Of a stretch of DNA of 64,000 bases, positions 10,307 to 23,632 are shown piece after piece. Under the pieces are notes generated by a model. The model worked only from the letters and a program-made list of their open reading frames with translations, ran no database searches and had not been told where the DNA came from. Positions within the stretch are counted from its first letter, which is position 1; the number at the start of each line of letters is the position of its first letter. The position numbers were made by a program, and so were the translations under genes. Source of the stretch: Spirodela intermedia (taxonomy: Eukaryota; Streptophyta; Magnoliopsida; Alismatales; Araceae). Location of the stretch: positions 315,001 to 379,000 of the forward strand of contig LR746266.1 in assembly GCA_902729315.2 (NCBI GenBank), in the 5' to 3' direction.

Positions 10307-13300
10307 GGTTTCTGAAAAGGGTTTGAACCCAGGTTTGGTTAGGGGTTGTAGTTTTGGTAAGGGTTTGTGCTCGGCGAGGGGAGCAAGAAGCATCCTTCTG
10401 TCATTCCTTAGACCCGCGACACTGTCAGGCTGATGCCATTTGCGGCCAGTGCGGCAGTCGGTGCATTGAAGGTCCTCTTCGGGTGGCAGCAAGATAGGAG
10501 TTTGCGGCGGGGTCCTCCGGTGGGCGGCGCAGGCTTTCACATCACCTGGTAAATTATTTAGATCCCCCCTTCCAAAAGGGATTGATTACTGATGATGGGA
10601 TGAAGTTGGCCTCTTTCTTCTCGCCGATGATTCCTTCGAGCAACCGACCTCCTCTTTTTTCTTGTCTATCCTTCCCCCGTCACGTTACGATTCTCTTTCT
10701 CTGGCTCATCGACGAGCGCCCCATTCCTTCCTTCCTCAGATGAAGATAATGTTTGCCCTTGTGACCATACTCCTCATTTACGCGCTTCCTGTAATCTTAC
10801 CCCTCGTTATTCCGATGGTATAGTATTCTGACCCTCTGGTGAACAAATTATTAAGAGCATGGCAGCATACCTCATTGGGAGTAGGATGGATAGCTCGGGG
10901 GAAAAAATATTGTTGAAGTGCCAGCACCGCCAGACCTCGACGTATGTAGCTCCACGGGGATGACTTGACAGCTTAGTAACGCCAAGATCCACTTATCTAC
11001 CTTGTTATCCAGTTTTCTAAAGCCTGGTTATCTTTTCTTCACTTCATCTTGCTCCCGATTTTATGAGAACTACAGCACACCCCCACCCACTGGTCTAAAA
11101 GGTCTCCTCTCAATCTCTGATCCGTGTCCGTGAGGAGAGGAAGAAGAGCGCGTCGAAGGGACACCAGAAGAAGGGTGTGGTCAAGGGCTATGGGGTTGGC
11201 AGAGGCTTTCGCCCGAGTCACCATTGAACACGCCAGGGCTTCATACGGCAGTATTGGAGCTATCTTCTACCTCGTTTGTGGCGCAATCATCTTAAGCACC
11301 TCATTCATCCCATATTCTCCGCTGTTATTTTAGGATGACCCGATTCATATCTACCCCCAACGACAAGCTGAAGGTGTTCCGAGCTCTACATGAACGCTGA
11401 AGATTGGAAAGACGTCAGGTTAGTCGCCATGCGTATCACAAGCATGCTGACAGGCTAAGTTCGATCCAAAGCTACCACTGGACTGTGTCCGACTTGAAGG
11501 CTATTGCTTGCATTTACTGTTGGCATCAATTGCCTGATGCAGGAGTCTCTGCCTTCTTTACCGACTCCATTACGAAATGGGCATCGAACAATAGTTGACC
11601 AGATGGCTTTTTCTCGACATTTCTGTCTGGTCAAAGATAAACTGGAACTATTCTTGAACAGGATGGGTCCTCCGTCACAATCCTTTGATCTCTAAGGTCT
11701 CGAGTTCATGCGCTTTGGTCGCGCACCCCACATTTGCCCTTCATGTTGACAAAACATAGAGATAGACGCGTGGAATCATCTATCACGAAGAGGGTGAGAG
11801 GGGTCACGGGGCCCTTTCTCCTACGGATTCTGCACGTCGCAGCCGAAGAAAGCTTAATGGCCGTGTGCATAATAAGGTGCTCGAAGGTGGAAGCTATTTC
11901 AACCATGTTCTTCTACTATGATAGCAAATCCCGGCTCGGTCGCTTTCTCTTCGTCTAGTTTAGGTAGGATCTTCCATCGGAAGGTGTGACGCTCACTGTA
12001 TTTCTTTCCCTTTTCCGTCGAGATAGGATCGAGGTAGCTGCAGAGGCGTTCGCTCGGTCCCCCCGCCGGCCGCACGACTAAAATCAAGTTCTGGGGGGGC
12101 TCCGCCAACGTCGGAGGGAATCCAAAACCCTGAAGTCTTTCTTGGTTCATATGGCCAGAGATGCGTCACGCGTCAAGCACTGCCTCTCCGAACGAGGGTT
12201 GTCCGATTTAAGCCCACTGGAAATTCATCAAGCCCCTCACTTCTTTCCGCCACGTTGGGGGGGTGGGGGCGGGCGAGTAGGCATTCGAACGTGAGACGCG
12301 ACCCGGGAAGGAAGGTTCTTTTCTTTGCTATAAAAGGGCGCCGGTCTTCGTCAGACCATCCACGGACGGACGAGTCTCTGGATTCTCCATGGTTTCCGTT
12401 CAGCAAGCATTCACATATATGCATGCACGCACGCATGCATGCATGAAACCCATCTGGCCTTCGTCCGGCGCGTTTTCCTGCGCTCCTCCGATGTGCTCGG
12501 CTAGTTCTCCATGGTCTCACCCGCCCTTCGAACTGACCGCATGAAGCGCGTATTCCCCGAGTGTCTATCGAACCAGGCGCAGTACTTTCCATGTACATAA
12601 AAAAAAAAAAATCTTCTTCGGTGAGATCCTCGCGGATTCAGTTGCCGAGCATAGAAAGACCGCCGATGGGGTATCTCAGTGAGGAAGACGGCTCTCAACT
12701 GTTAACTGATATAATAATAGTTTAGACAAGAACACCAACACGGCTGTCATGGCTTTGAAAATCCCTCGACGTACCCTACTCATTGATGGCCCTTTTATTT
12801 GCGCGTACGGCGATCATGCCTAGAGAGAGAGAGAGAGAGTTACTGATGGCTCCAGGCAACCTGACGCTGATCTCAGGAAGCCCAGAAAGAAACAAAAAAG
12901 AGCGGCTCTTCTTTGGACTTAAAAGGGCTTTTATTTATTTATTATACTACTATATCGAAAATTAAAAGGAACTTATGATAACAGAGAAAGCCCGAGGATA
13001 AGCCCAGAAAAATAGATGTGGTTCAGAGTTAGAGACTCCGGATCTCCTCTTCGATGAACAGAAGCTGCACCGAACCATTTCAGAATCCTCACCTCGTTCG
13101 TCACCGCCCCGCCGGTATCCCCAGCATCGGCTGGGCGGGACATAGTGAGAGAGGCACCATAGATTGCAGCCAAAGCTGCCCCTTTCCGTCCCCCCACAGG
13201 AAGATAGGTCGTGATAGAGAGAGAGAGAGAGTAGCCTTGATCTATGACGAACATCGCAGCTATCGAAACGCATACACCAACACCCAGTGGAGAAATGTAC

Positions 13301-15826
13301 GCAGAGATCATCACAAGGGCACACGCATAGAAGCTTCCCCGCATAGATACAAGCAGACACAGAAACATACATATAATCAAAACTTAAGCAATGACAAATT
13401 CCCATTTACAGAAATCAATCCTAACCTAGACTGTTCTTCACTAGAAGATAGAAACCCCCCCCCCCCCTCTACTTGGTCAACTTTTCTGGGTAAAAAAAAT
13501 TAAAAATGGCATTTTTTCTGTGCACCTAGGACAAGGGAACTTGACAATTCTCTCCCCCAGGGGTTTCCATTTCGGGTAGAAAAAAGATCATCAGTCCAGA
13601 AGCTTAGGTAGGGCTTTCAGCAGCCCACCATTTTTAGAAATTCATGGATCCACAGTAAATTCACAAACGCATCAGATATACCTGATACGCCCAAAACCTA
13701 ATAGCAGAAGATTTCCAAGTATGCACAATGGATCAATAAATCGACTTATAAAATCATTTAATGGTGCTTTCCACTACTCATTTGGGGAGATTTTCACGTC
13801 ATAATCAAGAAGAAAAATTGGCCCAAGTTAGTAACCTCAGCGATTTGCTTAGTCGGAATGATCTAGAACAATCCCCACCTGATCTTGGCACCCTTTTCGT
13901 TTCCTCCTAAAGAACCACGGCCAGTCCCAGTCTCTGTCTAAAAGAGTTGGCCATATGTTTTGTTCGATCCACCAGAGTTCCAAGTGCATATGAAACACCC
14001 CATCTATCATTCCTTCCCTATTAACCACCCTTTTCTATCTTGATCCCGAGTAATATTTCTTCCCATCCCCCCTGCACATCATATCCACCACAGGCAAGAG
14101 AACATGCATATGATGTTGCTCATTTATTTTATTTTTGGAGAATCCAACTTGTTTAAATGAATTGAATCTAGAGTCTGCGTGTGTGGAGGAAGAGATGCCA
14201 AACTGGCAGGGATATGAGTTCCTCTAAGCTAATTGTTATTGAAAAATTGAGTCAGTGGAGATCAAATCGGTATGTATGAGGGTTCTATAATTGTCCAAAA
14301 AAAAAAAAAAAAAAAGGCAATTAAAAAGGATGTCCATTTCTACCATAGATTTAACTTTCTCAAGTTTGGTGAATGAAAGATAATTCAAGCATGTCCCCTA
14401 ACCCGCAGGTCAACTTCCTGGATGATTATTCCGCTTGGGCCATACATGGATACTGGGGCTCCTATAGGTCAACTCGGCGATGTACTGCTAACCTACAGCA
14501 TTGGGCTCCCATTGTATCCGCTTCAGTCTCCTAGACATTGTTTCATCTACAGTTGTCATACACCATGACAAGTAAAGCACAATGATTTACAAAGAACTGA
14601 AACAGAACGCCTGGACAGGCTAAAAGAAAAAATATTTATGCAAAATAAGAGGAAAGGAGACGGCCAAGAAATAAAATGGGGGATAGACAAAGAAAATACG
14701 AGCTGAGGAGGAAAAAAGAATAAACAACAGAAAGGTGCTGAAAGACGACCGGGTGCTGATCGGCGAAGAATGATATATAGCTTGAATTCTTGAATCACAC
14801 AACGCTAATGGAAGATAAACAGAAAATTTTTGACATGTACAGCGTACACTAATTTTGAAATGTAAATTGACTTTGTTACAAGTCCAACTGCACATATACA
14901 TACATACATTTTGATGGCCTCATCAGCTGACATCAACACGAGGACATGGGACGGAAGCTTATACCACCCTGGTGTATAATAAAACAAATTCCTCGGAATA
15001 ACTGTCATGGTGCCAATCAGCCAGAGTTAAACCAAGGCGCAATATAATCATGGAAAGAACTTTTCTACTATACTGAATATGGATTAGTTTATATATACAG
15101 TCACGTTTTAGAGAAACATGTGAATATTTCACCTGGTATGAAGGTCAAAACCGGTACAGCACATAGCCAGCTCAATCAAATCACCTACTCTGACTGTATT
15201 TTCATCTATCAATCAACCACAAAGCTGTTTTAGTGTCAACCTCAAACAAGAAATTGACAACTTTATGCTTAGCTCATTGATAATGCAATTGCCATTTGAT
15301 ATGTATATTTTTCTAATGAGTAAGAACAGGCAACTAGCGTTAAGAATGGTCATTCCTATATAAACATGTTACTAATCTCAATTGTTATAATTTTGAACCC
15401 ACTTCATGCGCCAATGCAATTTTATTTCCTATAATAGAGTATCGTTGATGACAGAACCCAATGACGCCCATGGGATGACGAAAATGAAAGCGTGAGAATA
15501 AAAGACTACAATTTCCAAGTGTTTAGTCTCCTCAAACAGTAATCATCACAGCAGGTGTAGACACACATTACCAGAAAATTAGCAGCAAAATCAGCACTTG
15601 GATCAAGAAACTAGCTCAGGATATCCTCATTACCGACTTGTGCTGCCAGCAATAAAGATAAACTACATTAAACCATTATGTTTATGATATGTGTAAGGCA
15701 GAGAGAAGTCACCATCTATGGTGATTATCTCTTCCACAGAAAAGGTTACAAATAAACTAGAAAAGATAATACTAAAAAGAAAAAGAGCAAATCATCTCAA
15801 AATATAAGCAACACGAAGGAACAAAT
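9565..15826. other. Non-coding interval between AHL and the SRRM1-like gene
   Basis: The first few hundred bases should be the AHL 3' UTR. No gene is recognised over 6.2 kb. Contents include a (GA)n run near 10276-10302, a TATA box with a small frame at 12329-12544, RY-type CATGCA repeats near 12420-12446, poly-C near 13458 and an A-run near 14300. A minus-strand open stretch around 12973-13380 ends before a consensus-like donor (AACGAG then GTGAGG), but I recognise no family in it. From about 13700 the DNA becomes AT-richer and blends into the 3' flank of the minus-strand gene. The 13.9-kb repeat is visible only to 13892. Confidence 0.6.
12329..12544 (+). other. TATA box followed by a 51-codon open frame
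   Basis: A strong TATAAAA (CTATAAAAGG context) at 12329-12335 is followed 60 bases downstream by ATG at 12389 in a CCATGG context. That opens a 51-codon frame ending with TGA at 12542-12544. The predicted peptide is Cys/Met/His-containing, has no known domain and is partly encoded by a CATGCA repeat. It could be a small-peptide gene, a non-coding RNA promoter or chance. The copy 2 equivalent is 62437-62652. Confidence 0.3.
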
Positions 15827-18800
15827 TTAATGATTAATGGCCTTCTTTGCCCGTAGAGATTCAAGGGCCTTTTTCCGCAACTCAATCTCAAGCTTCTTCT
15901 GATCAGTCTCCCTTTCCTCTGTGTCGGTTGTGATTGAAACCTTCAAACCAGCTTCTTCGTCAGACTCTTCAGCCGCACTATAGTTTCTCTCTTTGTCTGG
16001 GTGGGATCCCACAGTGTGAACGTCCTTCGACATCTTTTGTGCCCGTCGTTCCTCCCTTTTTCTATGCCTCTCTTCACGCCTCCGACGTTTCTCCTCCTTG
16101 CGCAACCTTCTCTCCTCCCTCTTTCTTCTTTTCAATTCTTTCCTACGCTCTGTCGCTGAATCATAATCCGATTCATCTTCTAGAGATGTTTCTTTCTGGT
16201 CTAACTTTTTGGGCCTTCTCTCAGTCTTCTGCGCTCTATTTTTATCTTCCGAGTCTGTATCCACGGGACAAATTCGATCATTCTTATCTAGCTTCGCTGA
16301 TTTCTCTGCATAACTTGCATTTTCTTCCACGCGAGGCCTTTTCCTATCATCATTACGTAAAGCTTCGTCCAAGTGCGAATTCTTTGCGAAGTCCTGCTCT
16401 TTTGTTGGTCTTCTGCCAGGGGAGGAATAATCTCTAGCAACCTTCTTACTAGAAGATCTCTCCTGGCCAATTAGATTAGGCGATAAGTTACCATCCATCT
16501 TCCCAGGACCATACTCGACCTCTTCATCTAAAAGAGATATTTCCTCCGTGAACCCTTCTGGAGGATCTGTGGCACTGCAAAGAGAAACCTAGTTAACAAT
16601 GGTCACATAAAATTTATGCTCTAGTGAAAATACATAAACTATGGCCAACTAAGTTATCAGTTTTGAAAACTACATCAACGCTGCATCATCCCATTCAAAA
16701 AGGGCGGGTTTGACAACAGGTAGAACAATCAATCACAACCAGACAATCAATCAATGAAACGGAGGGTAAACAAAACATGCACCAATGTGTCCCCAAAAAT
16801 GGAGAAAGACATTTCTTTCGAGGATGGGAGAGAGGTGAGAAAAAGAACCTCTTCTGTTCGTGATGCTCCATTATTTTCAAGTCAACATTATGCCTATCAT
16901 ACACAGAATCCTCGACTGCTAATTCCCCAGGAGAAGATTCTTCAGAATCATAGCTTCTTGAGAGTTTCCAACTAGTTCCAGAGGGTGAACGCTGACTTTT
17001 CTTGCTCAAAGAACTAATTTTCTGAACTGAAGTTTCCCTGTAGTTGATATGAAAAAATATTTACAGTTATGATTCACTTTAACATATTTAACGATTTTAG
17101 AGTTTAACGAAATTTTCCGGAGAAAAAACCTCGCATCAGAGCTTCCTCCTCTTGATTCAGGGCTATCATGACTAGCTATTAATCCCCTACCTTGCCTGTC
17201 AGGACTCTTTGATGAACTGTGAAACATTTGAAGAAAACTAATTAACATTTTCATGGCAGCAAAGCGCTGGCTGTATTTTAACAACGGATCAGACTACCAC
17301 CCACACCTGTTTCCACTTGTATTCATCTGTTGCCCACGAGGAGGGGAGCCCGAATTTTTTCCATGGGTTTCAGTTGGTGCAGACTTAATATCTTGTTTTA
17401 CTGATGGAGAGTCTAGTCTACCACGTCGCAAATCAATTTTTTTACTTTCTTCTTTTTCAATAGAACGGTTAGGTGACCTCTTCAAAATGGTTCTGTAAGA
17501 AATGTAAATAAATATATAATGGCACACTTCCTCCAATCATGGCAATTACAATACCATTGCAGATATGAATAAAATCAGCAGATCTTAAGGATTGGCCAAG
17601 TTCAGAGGGAATTTGGATCCTGTAACGATATATTTTGTTTGATAATAAATCAGAAACTGAGACAAGGATGGCCTCATCCAAGTATGATTTCGAACATGTT
17701 TCATGCATTAAAAAATTGATATGTTATAATATATATTCTATACCACATGATTACACAGAACATAACCGACATTAGTTTGATCTTCATGCCTTTTCCTCGT
17801 AATTATCGCTTTCAACCTAATCGTCAGTCACATATAAAATTCGGAACAATTAAGACGCCACTTGTCAGGAATGCAAAATGGGATTAGCCATATAGGAACC
17901 AAAATTGGTGCCACAGCTAAACAACAACATAACAACCACATAAAAATTCTTTAAAGCACTAAACACAAAAAAAATCTAGAAGACAATGAAATCTACAAGC
18001 TAGAAGTATCCGTGACAGGCCTAATCATCCTCATACCTTCTGACCTCCACCCCAGGACGATTACTCTGTTCCCTGCTCAAACTGCTGTGACTCTGAGATG
18101 AACTCCGACTTTGGTTGGTATTATGGCTCCTGCATGAATGCCACTGAATCACATGTTAAAAGCAAAAAAGAAAACAAGAACCACTCATTAAATAAATGAT
18201 AAAATAAGACTCAAGAATAGAGACCTATTCATTTGTCGTGGGGAACTTTGTGAGTCAGCAGCACGCTGCCTTGGTGAATGTCTCAATGATATCCTGTGGT
18301 GTTTTGGTGACCTAGGCTGTGGAGATCTCTTTAAAGGAGATGGTGAATTGTGTTTCATTGGTGATAAAGATATCCGTCTAGAAGGTGATTTGTGATTTGC
18401 TGGAGAAGGTGACCTCCGACGGAGTTTTACAGGTGACCTACGACGTATAGGAGATTTCCTCCATGAAGGTGATGGAGATCGATGATGTCGACGAGAAGGT
18501 GATTGCCTATGAGAACGTGGTGGTGACCGACGACGTGGAGGTGACCGAGACCGGCGACGTATAGGTGATGGCCGACGAAGGCGAGGGGATGGAGATCGCC
18601 GACGCACTCGGACGGGAGACCTACGGCGAAAAGGAGATGGGGATCTATGATGCAAGCGAGGTGAAGATCTTCGCCTTGCATAAGGTGATCTCCGCCTTGA
18701 AGCAGGAACCTGAGGTGAACGATGCCGATGAGGTGAAACAGAATATCTTGGCAGAGATCGGCGCCTCCTGTCCTGAGAATGCAAATGCCTTGGAGGACTA

Positions 18801-21800
18801 GTTGATAGAGATGCGTCCCTTGACTTGCGTCCATCACTGAAAAAGTAAGAGCTTAAGATTGCACGGATAAAGTGATACAACAATCTTCTTGTTTCTTGCC
18901 AAAAACATAAAAATCAAATCTCAACAAGTCGAAATCGTGTGAATGTTAATTATGTAGTGGAAATTATGCAATAATTTTCTAGGAAAAACGCAATAATACT
19001 GTTACTAAGGCATTAACCTTTGAAGAACTTATGATTAACAGACCACAGATGTCACAGATGACCAGGTGCTACACCAATATTGTCGCAAAGGCAGTGAGAA
19101 GGATGACAAGTCAGCAATGGACTACCTTTTCTATAGCTATAATTAACAAATATAAACACGCACAAAGTCTTATCTATATACATATATAGAGAGAGTAAAG
19201 GACCGGCTAAAGCACTTATAGCAAAAGTCGCTGATAACGACCATCAATGGGGCTCTGACAATACACCATCTTCTGAGCCACTTGGAATAGACAGAAATAA
19301 ACACCCAGCATCCAACCAAGAAACTTCACCCCAAATAGCCTTCACTAAGACAAAAAATGGGAACATTGACACTCTCATGTAAAACAGTGACATAAAACCA
19401 CATAACTAAACAAAGAGAAGCACAACTATGACTCATCAGAGACAATGGTAATGCACCATCGAAGCAGTGTGATTAATGAAAACTAGACTGATATTGGCAA
19501 GAACCAAGCATTGACACTCCGATTAATAGCAGCCTGTAGGTATTATAAGGGTTATTTTGGTCACCATTGAAGAATAAATCAGCACATTGGTTTTGCAAGA
19601 TGCCACACAACATCCAAAAGCATCAGAAAAAGATATTTCACACAATTCACCACGACCAGTGGAATAAAGAAACTAAATTAAATTAAAATAAAATGTATAA
19701 GTGTAATAATAATATACTCTGAATAGCTCCTGGAGCGGGAAAATGATCTACTGCGTGACTTAGTAACTGCATGAGAGCCCCTGTAAGATGTACCCAATCA
19801 AGCGTCAACTTCGGTATTTATAAATAAAAGGGCACAAAAGTTGAGTTTAAAAAAACGCCCTTACTTTTGAGGGAATGGAGACTTTCCATCTGAATGATAA
19901 GAAGGGGAACGCTGCCTGATAAAAAAATCAATTTGGTTAAGACGTTACTAGGGGAAAAACAGAGACAAATACATTATGAACATGAAATGTTTTCCCTTTA
20001 TGTTTAAGAAAAAAACAGGCAATGGGACAGATCCACCAACTTCCAATCTATTTTTCCTTCTTTATTGTAAAATTATTTTCACTTTTAATCTTCATATCCA
20101 ACAACTCCTAGAAATCATATTTTATGACATTGTTTCAAAAAAAAATGTTCCACAGAAAAGATCTTGAGATAGTGAATCAACATGTAATGTTGCATAGCCA
20201 TACAAATATAATGAACATATTCAGATTTTTTTTCCCACCTTATGGAAAGCATCTCCCTAACCCCATGCGTATGATGTTTGGGATGACCTTTGAAAATGTT
20301 TATGGTAAAACTTATGAGACGCTTTTTCGTCTTTGTGCTAATATTTTATTTTCGGAATGCACTGTTTACCGGGGGTCCAAATCTGCGACCTAAGGAACTA
20401 CGCACATAATTCAGAGTCAGATTCTTCCAGCCAGATCCGAGAAATCCAATTACATCCCAAAGATAAAGTCTCCACAGAGACAGAAAACCTTCAAAAGAGA
20501 GGAATAGGCCCAAGTCAACCCCCCTCCCGGGACTTTGACCCTTTCCACATGCATCTTGTCATTTTCCCAAGAAAGTTAATAACACAGTTACCAGCATTCA
20601 GCCAAGCCAAAAATTAAAGGGCGGGCCGAAGCAATGAGCATCCTGGGTGGCCACATCGCATGATCAGTATCTTCACTTGCCTGGGTGGCCCCATCCTTAT
20701 AACCCTTAAATAAATAACTGGTTCCTACCTCCATATCAGTGGCTATTTCTCTCTGCAGTCGGATGAACAGATAATGCATTCACGTGTATATAAGAAACAC
20801 ATGCAGATATAGATAACTAGAAACTAAGAAAGCAATGGATGTCCACCTGGGATCCCCACTAGGTCTGCTCGAGGAGGGAACAGCTTTGCACACTATGCAA
20901 CTAACCAGGAAAGGATTCACAGCAGCATTACCATGTTCCCATCTCACAAGCAATTAGTTTCAACACATATATCCCCACAATGATAAGATACATGAAGCAT
21001 AGATGCGGGAGAACCGTGTGAGGAAATGACGTTTTTATCTACATTTCAGCAAAACCATAAGTCTGAATCCAAAAGGTTTCCATTCCGAATAGGAGATGGC
21101 ATTAATTTAGGGTGTTAAAAAAAATGGTTTCAGATATATGATAAAGACGCCCTTGTTTATTTCTAGATTCTTTTCCTGTTTATTTCCCTAGCACCCCAGA
21201 AGGGTGCCACATATATTATAAGCCCAAAAAATAGACCCTACAGGATTTCAAAGAACATTCAAATAAAAATAAACCAAAAGTTACTTTTAGGGTAGTTAGT
21301 CTCATCATCATGCTCGGCAGCGTGAGATGAATATTCTAAATTTTCACGGGGGTATATTCTGATCTCAGAGAATTTTGTTTTGGTTCTCGTCTGATGATTT
21401 GTCCGTTTCCATCATTCATCAATGTTTTATTCATTACCAACGATCCACGCATTATTGCACTATCGAACTGAACATCAGCATAACAAAAATATTTAACAAA
21501 TACACTGTCCGTTATATGGTTTCTTTAGAAATAAACAGATAATGATTTTATTTCAAATTTAGAAGCAAATAAGAAACAAAAAAATGCCATGGAAAAAATT
21601 CAATGAATGACCTGCTCGTTCTCCTTGAGACACGTCTCCGGTCTGTTTCTCTCTCATCCTCAGGGTTAGCAGTAGAAGGCCTCCCCCCTGAATGCTTCAG
21701 AAGAGCAGTAGACGCAGCATCCATATGTCTTGTAATATCTGCCTCACCGTCCTACAGTAGTTCGAGGGAAAGAAGGACATGAAGCCAAACAATCGGAGAA

Positions 21801-22874
21801 GCAGGCTGAATGCCAGGAAAAAAAGCAAAAGCCAGTTAAAAATAGATTCTAATCATAGAATGCAACTCATGCTCAAATAAATAGCCTACCATTCCTTTCA
21901 GATTCATTTGAATGGCATCTTGTCCCTCTCTCTCCCTCCTCTTCTGAATTTCCTGAGTTATCCTCTCAGATTCCACCTACAAGAGCAAATAAATAAGTCA
22001 TAGGAAAACCGTAACGCTGGAAGTACATAACCAACTGGTGATAATGACGTGAAACAGCAACACAAACCATCTTCTTCTTCATTTCCTCCTCCTTTTCATC
22101 CAGGAATTGCTGTGGGACACCACTAGCATTTTTCTGAGCGCTCAGTAAAAGAACCCAAAGCTCCTTCATAAATTTCCCCGTATTCTTCTCCATAAAACCG
22201 GTGAGCTGTATTTGAATCTGCTTACCATCCACTTCCTGAGACATTACATTCAGTAAAATCAGATAATGCGTACACATGAAAGGAACTTAGATTTCAATAA
22301 AAATAGGCAACGAACCTTTGCATCGAGGAGACCATAGACAAAATTAATAAGGACTTCATCTTCAAAACCCAGCAGTTCGGTTACCCTCTTTGCAATCCAC
22401 GGCTTCATCACGTCCATCTTAACCTTCGTCATATCCACCTGAGAACGAAAAGAATGAGACAAACCGATCCCCGCGAGGAATGAAGAAAGAGCAGGCCGTC
22501 ATCTCGTCAGTCCCACAAATCATCCCAATTTCACCGGAAAAGGCACAGCCCACCCCGTTCGAGTTCGCCACCATACGGCGAATTCGACAAACTCAATGTC
22601 GCATGAAACAAAAGAAGACGCCTGAAGATGATGGTCACTGACCAGGTGATCGAGCTCCTGCGCGAACTTCTGCGTCTTCAGGAGCTTCGCCTGCTTGTTG
22701 GAGAAGCGGGTGTCCTGATCGGCCGAGGTGCCCTATGCGTCGAAACAAAAAAAAATACAAAAAAAGAGATTCAGAACCCTAACACGTCCCTTCATGGGAG
22801 ATCCCCCGCAATAATCGAAGACATGGAAGCCTTGGGAGGAGAGGGCATCCTACCCGGAAGAATCCCCCGGACAT
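15827..22874 (-). CDS. PWI-domain serine/arginine-rich splicing co-activator (SRRM1/SRm160-like), 14 coding exons
   Basis: Coding exons, 5' to 3' on the minus strand: 22874-22854, 22732-22643, 22438-22316, 22235-22068, 21976-21890, 21751-21612, 19915-19865, 19780-19718, 18836-18225, 18129-18037, 17492-17307, 17216-17130, 17037-16849, 16574-15827. They sum to 2658 nt, giving 885 aa plus stop, all in frame with GT/AG borders. The protein starts MSGGFFRGTSADQDTRFSNK. Exons 2-4 (about residues 8-130) encode the PWI fold (DVMKPWIAKRVTELLGFEDE, then FMEKNTGKFMKELW), which binds nucleic acid. Exon 9 encodes over 200 residues of RS/SP/RR repeats. The last exon is Lys/Arg/Glu-rich with a probable coiled coil. 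Family members sit in nuclear speckles and bridge exonic enhancers, U snRNPs and the exon-junction complex. Introns 1-5 are phase 0 and introns 6-13 all phase 2. Start and family are very secure; small 3' exons slightly less so. Confidence 0.93.
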
Positions 22875-23417
22875 CGTTATCCACGGCTGCTGCCGCGTTC
22901 ACAGACCGAAGCAACAAGCACAGGCACCCCGCGAGTTTCCACTTCTCCGACCCCCGAGGGTTTTCTTCCTCTCGGTGCTATCGTCTCCTCTCGTTCGAAC
23001 TCCCTTTATACGCGACCCTCCCAGTGCCCAGTGGCCACATCAACACGAATAACCTGATTTTTCACAGAATTACGACAATACCACGCTTCTGCGTCGGTTT
23101 CCCTGCCACTTACGTGGCAGCCAATCTGGCGGTCCATCTCATCAGGTCACAGAGAGAGCCAGAGATCAGGCTTCAGACAAATCCCGGCTATTTTTGGCCG
23201 CAATTACATCTAGAAAGCTGATCGTAAGCTGAATAATCACGGCGTATTCATCAATCACGACACGATCACCACAAGATAATCAGAAAATAAAATAAAATCT
23301 AAACGAGGCAACAAAGCGCATGAAAGTTCGAGACCAAAAAAATTTGCCCATAAATATAACCCCTTTTTTTAAAAGAAAAAAAGAGCAGCAAGCTCAGTTC
23401 TCTTTCCTCATGGCAAC

Positions 23418-23451
<34 letters not shown>

Positions 23452-23632
23452 AGGCCATTTTCGCTGATCATCTTCTTCCTTGGGTGGGTCGGTGGGTCGA
23501 TTGCTGGGAGGAGCTCAAATTCCATTGTCAGCGCAGAATTTATACACTGGATTCACCCTGAACATCTCCGTCTTCATCTTCGTCAAAGGATCAGCAGAAG
23601 CTGTACATCTCGTCTGCATCATCAGCCCAGGA
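22875..23632. other. Intergenic: promoter of the SRRM1-like gene and 3' flank of the hAT-like gene
   Basis: The left part is the presumed promoter and 5' leader of the minus-strand splicing-factor gene. The right part is downstream of the minus-strand hAT-like gene's stop at 23633. A (CT)n run lies at about 23422-23449. No other gene is seen. Confidence 0.6.

Noticed and set aside
12973-13380. Minus-strand hydrophobic frame resembling a membrane protein
   Set aside because: It reads through a GA microsatellite (SLSLS), matches no family I know, and lacks supporting flanking exons.
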